Origin: CAVWSM01 sp963757805
Lineage (GTDB): Bacteria; Actinomycetota; Actinomycetes; Jiangellales; Jiangellaceae
NCBI GenBank assembly: GCA_963757805.1
Contig: CAVWSM010000006.1
Coordinates: 744,001-808,000, forward strand
DNA length: 64,000 bases
Direction: 5' to 3'
A program made the translations under genes and the position numbers. Positions 1-9,153 of the stretch are shown here, piece after piece (the first letter of the stretch is position 1; each line of letters begins with the position of its first letter). A model generated the notes under the pieces. It had not been told where the DNA came from, searched no databases, and saw only the letters and a list, made by a program, of their open reading frames with translations.

Positions 1-531
1 GCTCACCCGCAGCACGTCGGAGGGGTCGCAGCCGATGAGGTGGGCGAGCTCGGCGGCGTACTTCTCGGGCTGCGCCGCGGGAAGATCGATCTTGTTGAGT
101 ACGGGGATGACGTTCAGGTCGTTCTCGAGCGCGAGGTAGAGGTTGGCGAGGGTCTGCGCCTCGATGCCCTGGGCAGCGTCGACGAGCAGGACCGCGCCCT
201 CGCACGCGGCGAGTGACCGGGACACCTCATAGGTGAAGTCGACGTGGCCTGGCGTGTCGATGAGATTGAGTACGAAGGTCTCCGGCGGCTCACCCGCGGT
301 CCACGGCAGCCGGACGGCCTGGCTCTTGATGGTGATGCCGCGCTCGCGCTCGATGTCCATGCGGTCGAGGTACTGCGCGCGCATCTGCCGATCGTCGACG
401 ACCCCGGTCAGCTGCAACATCCGGTCGGCCAACGTCGACTTGCCGTGATCGATGTGGGCGATGATGCAGAAGTTGCGGATCTGCTGCGGCGGCGTCGCGC
501 TCGGCGCCGGGGCGTGGGACGTGGGGGGCAC
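1..531 (-). CDS. lepA: Elongation factor 4 (LepA), 3' end cut off by the window
   Basis: Ribosomal back-translocase GTPase. The minus strand reads MPPTSHAPAPSATPPQQIRN and then the full EF-Tu-type G domain: G1 AHIDHGKST (about residues 23-31), the conserved ERERGITIKSQ switch, G3 DTPGHVDF and G4 NKID. The LepA-specific HIDHGKSTLADR and GITIKSQAVRL stretches separate it from EF-G and EF-Tu. Only the first ~177 codons are present; the rest lies beyond base 1. I chose the GTG at 531 because GAGG lies five bases upstream; an in-frame ATG about 40 bases further up is the alternative. It is divergent from the phosphotransferase-like gene, with a ~105 bp shared promoter region. Confidence 0.95.
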   Translation of the reverse strand, partial: MPPTSHAPAPSATPPQQIRNFCIIAHIDHGKSTLADRMLQLTGVVDDRQMRAQYLDRMDIERERGITIKSQAVRLPWTAGEPPETFVLNLIDTPGHVDFTYEVSRSLAACEGAVLLVDAAQGIEAQTLANLYLALENDLNVIPVLNKIDLPAAQPEKYAAELAHLIGCDPSDVLRVS

Positions 532-637
532 AGTTTCCTCGCTGCCTGGACAGGGACCGCTCCATGGTCCCATGTCCGGCGCGCGCACCCAGAAAAGCGG
601 TCGCGGGGCAGCCAGCCAGTCGATCACACTGGCCGCC

Positions 638-1579
638 GTGACGGTCGTGGGCGGCGGGCAGCGGGTGCAGTGGCGGGATCTGCCGGCGCAGCTGCAGGCC
701 GCGGTCGAGCAGGTCCTGGGCGCCCCGGTGACCGACGCAGTCTCGCAACCTGGCGGGTTCTCCCCGGGCAGCGCCGACCGAGTGCGAACGGCCGACGGTC
801 GACGGGCGTTCGTCAAGGCCGTGAGCTCGGCGCAGAACCCCGACTCCCCGGGCATGCATCGCCGGGAGGCGCGCATCGCCGCCGCGCTGCCTCGTCGAGT
901 GCCCGCTCCTGGGTTGCTCGGGTCGTACGACGACGGCGACTGGATCGCGCTGATCTTCCAAGACGTCGACGGCCGACACCCGGCGACCCCATGGCTCCTC
1001 AGCGAGCTCGAGCGCTGCGTCGAGGCCTTGGATGCCATGGTCGCGACGGCGATGCCGGCGTCGCTCGACTTTCTCAAGACGTACGCCGAAGCCAGCGCGA
1101 TCGACTTCCGCGGCTGGGAACGACTGTCGGCGGAGCCCGGGCAAGATCTCGATCCCTGGGCTGTCGCTCACCTTCCGACTCTTGCCGAGCTGGCCGCATC
1201 CGCACCCGCTGCGACGCACGGCGAGGCGCTGGTGCACGACGACGTGCGTGCGGACAATCTCCTCCTCACCGATGGGCGCGTCCTCATCGTCGACTGGCCG
1301 CATGCCACGCGCGGTGCGCCTTGGATCGACACCGTGCAGTTGCTGGTCAATGCCCACCTGCTTGGCGGGCACAACCCTGAGCGCATGCTGGCCCGGTCGC
1401 GGGTCGGTGCTGAGGCCGACCCGGCTTCCGTCACGGCCTACCTGGCCGCGCTGGCCGGCTACTTCTTCGACGGGGCAAGAAGGCCCGCGCCCAAAGGCCT
1501 GCCGAGTTTGCGCGAGTTCCAACGTGTGCAGGGGATCGCCTGCGTCGACTGGCTGCGCCAACGGACAGGCTGGCGTTGA
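638..1579 (+). CDS. Aminoglycoside/choline-type phosphotransferase (APH family)
   Basis: Probable ATP-dependent small-molecule kinase of the APH/ChoK fold, 313 aa. It has the Brenner catalytic motif HDDVRADNLL (H-x-D-x4-N) near residue 205, followed by the metal-binding VDWPHA (the family DFG-like aspartate). Upstream, RAFVKAV is the likely lysine strand. The substrate is unknown; many actinobacterial members are not resistance enzymes. The reading frame is open far upstream, but that part overlaps lepA antisense, so I took the GTG at 638, which starts MTVVGGGQR. It is followed after 38 bp by the PemK-like gene on the same strand. No signal peptide or membrane segment is visible. Confidence 0.78.
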   Translation: MTVVGGGQRVQWRDLPAQLQAAVEQVLGAPVTDAVSQPGGFSPGSADRVRTADGRRAFVKAVSSAQNPDSPGMHRREARIAAALPRRVPAPGLLGSYDDGDWIALIFQDVDGRHPATPWLLSELERCVEALDAMVATAMPASLDFLKTYAEASAIDFRGWERLSAEPGQDLDPWAVAHLPTLAELAASAPAATHGEALVHDDVRADNLLLTDGRVLIVDWPHATRGAPWIDTVQLLVNAHLLGGHNPERMLARSRVGAEADPASVTAYLAALAGYFFDGARRPAPKGLPSLREFQRVQGIACVDWLRQRTGWR

Positions 1580-1617
1580 CCGTGCCGAGCGCGCCGGTCC
1601 GCTCCTAGGCTGTCAGG

Positions 1618-2100
1618 GTGGGTGTGCTGCGTGATCTGGTGTCCAAAGTCCTTGCGCCGCGGCGTCCGAAGACGCGTACGACACAGGCACGCGGGCCGTC
1701 GCCCGCCGACCTGGCGCGCAGCCAGCCGCAGGGCGTGCACACGGTCTACGCCCCGGATCTCGACGGCGACGCCGACCCAGGCGAGATCGTGTGGACGTGG
1801 GTGCCCTATGAGGACGACCCCACCCAAGGCAAGGACCGACCCGTGCTGCTCGTCGCCCGCGCCGGGTCGGAGGCCAACCTGCTCGGGGTGATGCTGTCCA
1901 GCAAGGACCACGACGACGACCGCAACTGGCTGCGCATCGGCACCGGCTCGTGGGACGGCGAGGGGCGGACGTCGTGGGTGCGGCTCGACCGGGTGATCCG
2001 CATCGAGGGCGAGCGCATCCGTCGGGAGGGCGCGATCCTCGACCGCCCCCGGTTCGACACCGTCGTGACCAAGCTGCGCCCGCTGCACGGCTGGGATTGA
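1618..2100 (+). CDS. PemK/MazF-like protein
   Basis: 160 aa protein with a C-terminal PemK/MazF-type fold: PGEIVWTWVPYED (the GDI/GEI-W-V opening strand), DRPVLLVAR (K/R-x-RP-x-L-V), and a basic tail with VVTKLRPLHGWD. An extra ~45 residue basic N-terminus precedes the domain, longer than in a classical MazF (about 110 aa). MazF toxins are mRNA endoribonucleases. Here no antitoxin ORF lies directly upstream; the neighbours are a phosphotransferase-like gene and a sensor kinase. It may therefore be a housekeeping member or an orphan toxin. The GTG start follows the previous stop by 38 bp. Confidence 0.75.
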   Translation: MGVLRDLVSKVLAPRRPKTRTTQARGPSPADLARSQPQGVHTVYAPDLDGDADPGEIVWTWVPYEDDPTQGKDRPVLLVARAGSEANLLGVMLSSKDHDDDRNWLRIGTGSWDGEGRTSWVRLDRVIRIEGERIRREGAILDRPRFDTVVTKLRPLHGWD

Positions 2101-2198
2101 GGCGGCGCAGGCGGTCTCGTCCTTGAGAGTGAGGACTCCCGCCCAGACAACAACGGATACTGGGGCCAGATAGGTCCCAACGCGTTGGAGCAGGACGG

Positions 2199-3351
2199 GT
2201 GTCCGCACTCACCGAACGTGCTCGCCGACTGGTCGAATGGGCGCAAGACCTCCCGCCAGTCGCCGTCGATGCCGTGCTCGCGTTCGCCTGCTTCGCCACG
2301 GTCATCACGTACGGGTTCATCGACGGCGCCCTCGAGTGGTGGGTTTTCGTGCTGGCCGCCGCCAATGCGCTGCCGCTGCTCTGGCGACGTCGCTACCCCG
2401 TACTCGTGGCCGCGCTGTGCGGCGTGACCACGACGTGGATGGCGGCGGAGGACGTCCTCGGCCAAATTCCCAGCGGCACAGCTGGTCGCCACCTACACCT
2501 TCGCCTCGCTGTCCAGCCTTCCAGGGCGACTGGTCGGCCTGGCCGGCACTGCGATCGGCGTGACGCTTTCGATCGTCATCCCGGGCGATGAGCTGCTCAA
2601 CGTCGCCCCTGTCGCGCTCCAGTTTCTTGTGGCCTATGCGCTCGGCACCAGCGCCAGGGCACGCCGCGACCGGATCGAGCTGCTGGAGGAACGGGCCCGC
2701 CGGCTCGCCGAAGAGCAGGACGCCGTTGCGGCGCACGAACGCGAACGCATCGCCCGGGAGATGCACGACATCCTCGCGCACTCGATGAGCCTCGTCGTCG
2801 TGCAGGCCGAGGCTGGACCGGTCGCCGTACGCAGCGACCCGGACAAGGCCGCCGAGCTGTTCGACAACATCTCGGCAACGGCCCGCGACGCGCTCGCTCA
2901 GCTGCGCCGCGCCCTTGGCGTGCTCCGGTCGGATGAGGCGGAACGGCAACCACAGCCAGGCCTCGAGACGCTGCCTGCCCTGGTGGCCAGCACGGAGCAG
3001 TCTGGGCTGGTCGTCACGCTCGAGGAGCACGGTGTGCGGCAACCGGTGCCTGCCGACCTCGCGTTGACGGCGTACCGCATCGTCCAGGAATCGCTCACCA
3101 ACATCGTCAAGCACGCCGATGCGAGCCAAGCGCGCGTACGCATCGACTGGCGTGACAGCGTGCTCGAGCTGGCCGTACGCGACGATGGCCACGGGCCCGG
3201 CCCCGACGGACCTGACGGGAGCGGCCGGGGACTGATCGGGATGAGCCAGCGGGTCACTGCGCTCGGCGGGGAGCTGAGCACAGGTCGCGGGCCCGACGGG
3301 GTGGGCTTCCAGATCAGGGCCAGCCTGCCGTTAGATGTGGGGCGTGCCTGA
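2199..3351 (+). CDS. NarL/DesK-type sensor histidine kinase (one frame break)
   Basis: Membrane sensor kinase of a two-component system. The N-terminal part holds hydrophobic segments (VDAVLAFACFATVITYGFI, WWVFVLAAANALPLL, then after the break LPGRLVGLAGTAIGVTLSIVI). A coiled linker follows, then the HisKA_3 box ERIAREMHDILAHS, whose His is the phosphoacceptor. The HATPase has N box ESLTNIVKHA and G box DDGHGPGPDG...GRGLIGM. The frame changes near base 2465, beside an AAATTCCC run: before it, 2199 onward reads ...MAAEDVLGQ; after it, the +1 frame reads PAAQLVATYTF. No domain is lost, so a one-base sequence error is likely. The response regulator overlaps its stop codon. Confidence 0.85.
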
Positions 3352-4038
3352 CGAGCAGCCCCTGAGCGTCCTTATCGCCGACGACCAGGCCTTGGTCCGC
3401 GAAGGCTTCGCCATGATCCTGTCGGCGCAGCCCGACATCGCGGTCGTCGGTCAAGCAGCTGACGGGCTCGAGGCGGTAGCGGCGGCTCGGCGGCTCGACC
3501 CCGACGTGGTGTTGATGGACATCCGCATGCCGCAGATGGACGGGATTGCGGCAACGGCCGCGATCTGCCGTGACACCCAGGCCAAGGTGCTCGTGCTGAC
3601 AACATTCGACGTGGACGAGTACGTGTACGAGGCGCTGCGCGCCGGCGCCAGCGGCTTCCTGCTCAAGGACATGCGTCGCGATGAGCTGGTTGACGCCGTA
3701 CGGGTCGTCGCCCGCGGCGACTCGCTGCTTGCCCCGACGGTGACCCGCCGACTGATCGCCGATGTCCTCTCGAGGTCGCGCCCATCGGCGCCGCCACCTC
3801 CGACGGCCCGCTCACCGCTCTGACCGCGCGGGAGGCAGACACCCTGCGCCTTGTCGCGCGCGGGCTGTCCAACGCCGAGATCGCGGCGGAGCTCTTTGTC
3901 ACCGAGCACACTGTCAAGACGCACGTGAGCAGCATGCTCAGCAAGCTCGGGCTGCGTGACCGCGTGCAAGCCGTTGTCCTGGCCTACGAGTCGGGTCTGG
4001 TACTTCCGGGTGAGGCGGCGCCGCCGACTCGCTCCTGA
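3344..4038 (+). CDS. NarL/LuxR-family response regulator (one frame break)
   Basis: Partner of the upstream kinase. The receiver domain starts LSVLIADDQALVREG (acidic pair DD), has phospho-acceptor Asp in VLMDIRMPQMDG, the conserved Thr in VLVLTTFD and the Lys in FLLKDMRRDEL. The C-terminal LuxR-type HTH, LTAREADTLRLVARGLSNAE followed by LFVTEHTVKTHVSSMLSKL, is read in a second frame starting near base 3785, and ends at TGA 4036-4038. Receiver and HTH are both complete, so a one-base indel in the linker is the simplest reading. I prefer the GTG at 3344, overlapping the kinase stop; the ATG at 3335 is an alternative. The likely target is the MMPL exporter downstream. Confidence 0.85.
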
Positions 4039-4130
4039 GAGCGGGACCGGAGTCCGTTCCGTACGGTGATCACGGCTTGGCCGTTAGAGACGAGCATCCA
4101 CAGCAGGTGATCCACCGCTTGGAGGCTCTC

Positions 4131-6215
4131 ATGATCCGCACAATCTCCGCCTTCGCTGTGCGACGACCGTTCGTCGTGATTGCGATCTGGGTCGCGGTCG
4201 TCGGCGCCGGATTCGGCGTCGGCATTGGCGTGTTCGAGCGGCTGGTGCCCGACGTTGGCGTGGTCCCGGGCAGCGAGTCCGACCGCGCCGAGGAGCTGCT
4301 GGAGGAGACCGCGCCCGCACCGGAAGGCATTGCGGCCGTCATCGTCGGGGCCGACTCGACCACCCAGACGAGCACGGCGGCTGCCATTGCCGACCTTCGC
4401 ACGATGCCCGGCATCGCGGCAGTGTCCGAGGCGATGCCTTCCGAGGCGCGCGAGGGCGCACTGCTTGTCGAGGTAGCGGTGCAGCCTGGTGATGACGAGG
4501 AGGACGTTGCCGAAGCTGCTGCCGAGAGATTGCGCAGCATCGACGCTGACGAGGTCACGGTGTCAGGTGGGCCGCTGCTGGACAACGAGTTCGACACCCA
4601 GGCGCAGGAGGACGTTGCGCGCGCCGAGATCATCAGCATGCCGGCGGTCCTGCTCCTGCTGCTCATCGTCTTCGGTGGCCTGATCGCGGCCGGGCTGCCA
4701 CTGCTCATCGCGGTGGTGGGGATCGGCGCGACCTTCGGAGTCCTGTACTCGTTCAGCCTGGTCTCGGACGTGTCCGTCTACTCGATCCAGGTCACGACGA
4801 TGCTGGCGATGGGGTTGGCCGTGGACTACGCCCTGCTCATCGTCAGCCGGTTCCGTGAGGAGCGGCGCGTTGATGCCGACGTGCCAGGCGCCATCGCCCG
4901 TACGTCCGCAACTGCCGGCCGTACGGTGATGTTCTCCGGGCTCACCGTCGCGATCGCGTTGCTCGGATTGATGGTGTTCAACGACCCGTTCCTGCGCTCG
5001 ATGGGGCTCGCCGGTTCTGCCGTGGTGCTGGTGGACATGGTCGCGGCGCTCACCTTGCTGCCTGCGGTGCTGGCCCTCGTCGGCCGCCGCATCTCCCCCG
5101 CGAAGCAGCGGGCTGGCCGTGGCGTGTTCGCCCGGGTTGCGAGCGCGGTGCAGCGCCAGCCCGTACTCACCCTGCTCGTCACGACGGCCGGCCTGTTGGT
5201 GCTAGCCGCTCCGTTCCTGGGCATGCGGCTGTCCATGGGCGACGCGCGGATGCTGCCTACAAGCACCGAGGCGCGCCAGACCTACGACGCCTTGGGGGCC
5301 TACTACCCCGAGCAGAACGGGCCGGATGGGATCGCGGTTGTCGTTCGTACTGCTGCTGACGACCCGGCCGTGCAGCAACTCAGCGACGACATCGCGGCGC
5401 TGCCCGAGGTCACGGCCGTCGGGACGGAGGGTGTCACGCCGAACCTCACGCTGCTCGACGTGACAACTACCGCGACGGACGATGCGGCTGGCAAGGGCAC
5501 CGTGACGGCGATCCGCGAGCTGACGGCGCCAGTCGACGTCTCAGTCACCGGAGATGCGGCCGCGCTCGTCGACTATGAGGCGATGCTGATCGACCGGTTG
5601 CCGTGGGCGGTCGGGCTGGTAGGGCTCGCCACGTTGGTGCTGCTGTTCATCTTCACCGGGTCCATCGTCCTTCCGATCAAGGCGGTGCTCACCAACCTGC
5701 TGAGCATCAGTGCCGCACTGGGGGTCGTGGTGTGGGTCTTCCAGGACGGAAACCTGGCGAGCTGGCTCGGCGGCGAGGGCCTGGGATACGTACACCTCAC
5801 GGTGCCCGTGCTGGTCGGTGCGATCGCGTTCGGGCTGTCGGTCGACTACGAGGTGTTCCTGCTCTCGCGGATCCGGGAGCGGTGGCTCGCCGGCGCCGGT
5901 GCGCGGGAGTCGGTCGCCCAGGGCTTGCAGCTCACCGGCGGGATCGTGACCGCGGCGGCGCTCGTGATTGCGGTGGTGTTCGCCGGGTTCATGGTCGGCG
6001 GGTTCGCACCCATCAAGGCGATCGGTCTCGGCCTGGTGCTGGCGATCCTGCTGGACGCGACGATCGTACGGATGTTGCTGGTGCCGGCGACGATGACGCT
6101 GCTGGGCCGGTGGAACTGGTGGCTGCCCGGACCGCTCGCTCGCCTGCACTCGCGGATCGCGGTGTCCGAGTCGGTGCCGGAGGCCGTGGCGATGCCGGAG
6201 CTGGCCAGGCGTTAG
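4131..6215 (+). CDS. MMPL/RND-family membrane transporter
   Basis: 694 aa inner-membrane protein of the MMPL (RND superfamily) group, which exports lipids or hydrophobic compounds using the proton gradient. The N-terminal helix FVVIAIWVAVVGAGFGVG is followed by a large extracytoplasmic loop, then a helix cluster (SMPAVLLLLLIVFGGLIAAG through LALVGRR). A second loop and a second helix cluster follow (WAVGLVGLATLVLLFIFTG to the C-terminus). The RND motif G-x3-DY appears in both halves: MGLAVDYALLIVSRFREE and FGLSVDYEVFLLSRIRE. The ATG at 4131 has GAGG just upstream, and the protein before it lacks membrane character. It lies 92 bp after the response regulator and is probably controlled by it. 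It converges on the amidohydrolase with repeat copy A between them. Confidence 0.9.
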   Translation: MIRTISAFAVRRPFVVIAIWVAVVGAGFGVGIGVFERLVPDVGVVPGSESDRAEELLEETAPAPEGIAAVIVGADSTTQTSTAAAIADLRTMPGIAAVSEAMPSEAREGALLVEVAVQPGDDEEDVAEAAAERLRSIDADEVTVSGGPLLDNEFDTQAQEDVARAEIISMPAVLLLLLIVFGGLIAAGLPLLIAVVGIGATFGVLYSFSLVSDVSVYSIQVTTMLAMGLAVDYALLIVSRFREERRVDADVPGAIARTSATAGRTVMFSGLTVAIALLGLMVFNDPFLRSMGLAGSAVVLVDMVAALTLLPAVLALVGRRISPAKQRAGRGVFARVASAVQRQPVLTLLVTTAGLLVLAAPFLGMRLSMGDARMLPTSTEARQTYDALGAYYPEQNGPDGIAVVVRTAADDPAVQQLSDDIAALPEVTAVGTEGVTPNLTLLDVTTTATDDAAGKGTVTAIRELTAPVDVSVTGDAAALVDYEAMLIDRLPWAVGLVGLATLVLLFIFTGSIVLPIKAVLTNLLSISAALGVVVWVFQDGNLASWLGGEGLGYVHLTVPVLVGAIAFGLSVDYEVFLLSRIRERWLAGAGARESVAQGLQLTGGIVTAAALVIAVVFAGFMVGGFAPIKAIGLGLVLAILLDATIVRMLLVPATMTLLGRWNWWLPGPLARLHSRIAVSESVPEAVAMPELARR

Positions 6216-6228
6216 CTCGCTCGAAGGC

Positions 6229-6310
6229 GGCCATCACAAGGATTTACCCCGCGCCGCCAGGCATGCAGGCCTGGTGGTGCGGGGGCAATCCTGCTGGACG
6301 TGGTCATTCG
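6229..6310. repeat. Structured repeat family 1, copy A
   Basis: About 82 bp with outer tags GGCCATCACAAGGA and TCCTGCTGGACGTGGTCATT shared with the copy at 54.3 kb; the right tag is also in the copy at 32.5 kb. The inside is a long hairpin: AGGATT pairs with AATCCT, CCCCGC with GCGGGG, and CCAGGC with GCCTGG around an ATGCA loop. It lies 9 bp beyond the stop of the minus-strand amidohydrolase and 13 bp after the MMPL stop, where a bidirectional terminator would be expected, although no T tract follows the stem. Confidence 0.85.
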
Positions 6311-6319
6311 CGGGCCGGG

Positions 6320-7405
6320 TCAGCCGACGACGCGGCCACGGAGCACGATGCCCGCCGGGCGCAACAGCGTGCTCAGGTCGGTGAGCGGGTCGGTGTCCAG
6401 CACGACGAAGTCGGCCGGGTCGCCCTCGCCCAGACCCGGACGGCCGAGCCAGGCGCGAGCGCGCCACGAGCCGGCCGCCAGTGCCTCGGCCGGCGACAGC
6501 CCGGCCGTGGCGAGCTCGAGCACCTCGTGAGCGAGGAGCCCGTGCGGCAGCTGGCCGCCGGCGTCGGTGCCGGTGTAGATGGCAACACCCGCCTCGTGCG
6601 CAGCACGTACGTTGTCGTAGCGCCGCTCGTGCAGCTGTCTCATGTGCGCGGCATAAGTCGGGAACCGAGCCTCGCCCTGAGCGGCGAACTTGGGGAAGTT
6701 GGCGATGTTGACCAGGGTGGGCACCAGGGCGACACCGTTGGCGGCCATCGCGTCGAGCAGGTCGTCGCTGAGCCCGGTCCCGTGCTCGATGCAGTCGATG
6801 CCCGCCTCGATCAGGTCGGGCAACGCGGGCTCGCCGAACACGTGCGCGGTCACGCGGGCGCCGAGGGCGTGGGCGGCGTCGATCGCCGGCTTGAGCGCGT
6901 CGAGCGGCCAGCACGGCCCCAGGTCACCGAGGTCACGGTCGATCCAGTCGCCGACGAGCTTCACCCAGCCGTCGCCGCGGCGCGCCTCCTGCTGGACATA
7001 GGCCACCAGCTCGTCGGGCTCGATCTCCCAGCCGTAGTTGCGCAGGTAGCGCTTGGTCCGCGCGATGTGTCGGCCGGCCCGGATGATGCGCGGTAGGTCA
7101 GCACGGTCGTCGACCCACCGGGTGTCGGACGGCGACCCGGCGTCGCGGACCAGCAGCACCCCGGCGTCACGGTCGGCGAGCGCCTGCTGCTCGGCCTCGT
7201 CGGTCGAGACGGCCCCGCTCGCGTCGAGGCCGATATGGCAGTGCGCGTCGACAAGCCCAGGAACGATCCAGCCGGTGGCGACGATCTCAGCGCCGTGCAC
7301 CGGCTCGTACGTCACGTAACCGTCGCGCACCCAGAGATCGCGGTGCTCGGCATCGGGAAGAACGACGCCGCGTACGTGCAGCGCCGGAGCCGACGAGACG
7401 CTCAC
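6320..7405 (-). CDS. Amidohydrolase-family protein
   Basis: 361 aa metal-dependent hydrolase of the imidazolonepropionase/prolidase-like amidohydrolase group. The metal ligands are recognisable: HCH in PGLVDAHCHIGLD, a Lys in GWVKLVGDW, His in VTAHVFGE, His in IEHGTGL, and Asp in YTGTDAGG. An N-terminal beta strand region and a C-terminal DPADFVVLDTDPL strand form the second half of the composite domain. The substrate cannot be read from sequence. Its GTG start shares 4 nt with the ffh stop (GTGA), so it is co-transcribed with ffh. Repeat copy A follows its stop after 9 bp. Confidence 0.85.
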   Translation of the reverse strand: MSVSSAPALHVRGVVLPDAEHRDLWVRDGYVTYEPVHGAEIVATGWIVPGLVDAHCHIGLDASGAVSTDEAEQQALADRDAGVLLVRDAGSPSDTRWVDDRADLPRIIRAGRHIARTKRYLRNYGWEIEPDELVAYVQQEARRGDGWVKLVGDWIDRDLGDLGPCWPLDALKPAIDAAHALGARVTAHVFGEPALPDLIEAGIDCIEHGTGLSDDLLDAMAANGVALVPTLVNIANFPKFAAQGEARFPTYAAHMRQLHERRYDNVRAAHEAGVAIYTGTDAGGQLPHGLLAHEVLELATAGLSPAEALAAGSWRARAWLGRPGLGEGDPADFVVLDTDPLTDLSTLLRPAGIVLRGRVVG

Positions 7406-8991
7406 TTGCCGCCGGGACCGAGCAGACCCTTGAGCTCGTCAGGCAGCTGGAAGTCCTCGCCCGCGTCGCCGCCGCCGAACGCCGAAGGAACGGAACCGGC
7501 CTCGGGCGCGGCGTTGCCGCGGGCGGCAAGTGCCGCCTGCTCGGCGGCCCTCTTGGCCGGGTTGCCGGATCGCGATCCCTTGCCCTTGCCCTTGGCCTGC
7601 TTGGCCTGCTTGCCCTTGCTCTTCTTGCCGAAGCCCACGCCGGGAGTGCCGGCCATGCCGGGCATCCCTGGCATGCCGGGGAACCCGCCGCCCTTCGCGG
7701 CACGGCTCATCATGTCGCGCGCCATGAAGAACCGGTCGACGAGACCGTTGATGTCGGACACCTGCATGCCGGAGCCGCGGGCGATGCGAGCGCGCCGCGA
7801 CCCGTTGATGATCTTGGGGTTCTCCCGCTCGCCCGGAGTCATCGAGCGGATCATCGCCTCGACGCGGTCGACCTCCCGCTCGTCGAAGTTGTCGATGGCG
7901 TCACGGAACTGCCCGGCACCGGGCAGCATCCCGAGGATCTTGCCGAACGAACCCATGCGGCGCACGGCCTGCAGCTGAGCGAGGAAGTCGTCGAGCGTGA
8001 AGTCGGTGCCGCGCTGCAGCTTGGCGGCCATCTCGGCGGCCTGCTCTTGGTCGAACGCCTTCTCGGCCTGCTCGATGAGCGTGAGCATGTCGCCCATGCC
8101 GAGGATGCGCGAGGCCATGCGCTCCGGGTGGAAGACATCGAAGTCGTCGAGCTTCTCGCCGTTGGACGCGAACATCACCGGGCGGCCGGTGACACTGCGG
8201 ACGGACAGCGCTGCGCCACCACGCGCGTCGCCGTCAAGCTTGGTGAGCACGACCCCGTCGAAACCGACGCCGTCGAGGAAGGCCAGTGCCGTGGTCACGG
8301 CGTCCTGGCCGATCATCGCGTCGACGACGAACAGGGTCTCGTCGGGCTTGATCGCGGCCTTGATGTCAGCGGCCTGCTGCATCATCTCGGCGTCGATGCC
8401 CAACCGGCCGGCGGTGTCGACGACGACCACGTCGTACAGCTTCTGCCGCGCGTGGTCGAGCGACTGGCGCGCGACCTCGACCGGATCGCCCACGCCGTTG
8501 CCGGGCTGTGGCGCGAACACCGCGACACCGGCCCGCTCACCCACGACCTGGAGCTGGTCGACCGCGTTGGGACGCTGCAGGTCGGCCGCGACGAGCAGCG
8601 GCTGGTGCCCCTGGCTCTTGAGCCACTTGGCGAGCTTGCCGGCAAGGGTCGTCTTGCCTGTGCCCTGCAGGCCAGCCAGCATGATCACGGTCGGGGGCGT
8701 CTTGGCGTAGCGCACGCGCCGGGTCTCGCCGCCGAGGATCTGGATGAGCTCGTCGTTGACGATCTTGATGATCTGCTGGCTCGGGTCTAGCGCGCGAGAC
8801 ACCTCGGCGCCCTTGGCCTGCTCGCGCACCGCGGCGATGAAGTCCTTGACGACCGGCAGCGCGACGTCGGCTTCGAGCAGCGCGACCCGGATCTCCCTCG
8901 CCGTGGCGTCGATGTCGGCCTCGGACAGCCGGCCCTTGCTGCGCAGGCCTTTGAACGTGGCGGCGAGGCGGTCGGAGAGGGTGGCGAACAC
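7402..8991 (-). CDS. ffh: Signal recognition particle protein Ffh (SRP54)
   Basis: 529 aa GTPase that binds 4.5S RNA and signal sequences of nascent membrane proteins. The N domain begins FATLSDRLAATFKGLR and contains ALLEADVALPVVKDF. The G domain has P-loop GLQGTGKTT, DTAGRLGID and TKLDGDARGG. The M domain contains the SGMQVSDINGLVDRF-type RNA-binding helix and Gly/Met repeats (PGMPGMPGMAG), followed by a Lys-rich tail (KKSKGKQAKQAKGKGKG) longer than in most bacteria. The GTG start has GAAGGA five bases upstream. The SRP receptor ftsY lies in the same window at 17 kb. No SRP RNA gene is visible here. Confidence 0.97.
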   Translation of the reverse strand: MFATLSDRLAATFKGLRSKGRLSEADIDATAREIRVALLEADVALPVVKDFIAAVREQAKGAEVSRALDPSQQIIKIVNDELIQILGGETRRVRYAKTPPTVIMLAGLQGTGKTTLAGKLAKWLKSQGHQPLLVAADLQRPNAVDQLQVVGERAGVAVFAPQPGNGVGDPVEVARQSLDHARQKLYDVVVVDTAGRLGIDAEMMQQAADIKAAIKPDETLFVVDAMIGQDAVTTALAFLDGVGFDGVVLTKLDGDARGGAALSVRSVTGRPVMFASNGEKLDDFDVFHPERMASRILGMGDMLTLIEQAEKAFDQEQAAEMAAKLQRGTDFTLDDFLAQLQAVRRMGSFGKILGMLPGAGQFRDAIDNFDEREVDRVEAMIRSMTPGERENPKIINGSRRARIARGSGMQVSDINGLVDRFFMARDMMSRAAKGGGFPGMPGMPGMAGTPGVGFGKKSKGKQAKQAKGKGKGSRSGNPAKRAAEQAALAARGNAAPEAGSVPSAFGGGDAGEDFQLPDELKGLLGPGGK

Positions 8992-9105
8992 GGACGTCCT
9001 TCGGGGTGGGGGACGGCGGCAGAGACGCTCTCCAGCCTAACCAACGTCTGCGGAGGGGTGCCCCGGATCGGTCCTAGCAAGGCTTGGCTGGACTGTGCGC
9101 GACCC

Positions 9106-9153
9106 GCAGGCCTTGCTCAGTCCGGCTGGATCACGTGAACGTGATCAACCCGG
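9106..9153. repeat. Structured repeat family 2, copy 1
   Basis: A 48-nt block aligned with 41210-41257 (38 identical positions by my count). It contains CTTGCTCAGTCCGGCT and the near-palindrome GATCACGTGAACGTGATC (9129-9146), then (A/G)ACCCGG. Its right end overlaps the last codons and stop of glnD. Together with bases 9076-9095 it can form two crossing helices: AGCAAGG with CCTTGCT, and GGCTGGACTG with CAGTCCGGCT. Confidence 0.7.

Noticed and set aside
452..637. Open upstream extension of the phosphotransferase-like gene
   Set aside because: It runs antisense through the lepA start and has no family similarity; the gene begins near 638.
6229..6310. Repeat copy A as a CRISPR unit or insertion sequence end
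   Set aside because: No regular spacers, no transposase and no target duplication are visible; single dispersed copies.
5603..7096. 497-codon plus-strand frame across the MMPL end and the amidohydrolase
   Set aside because: It overlaps two real genes and the repeat; no domain is recognisable.
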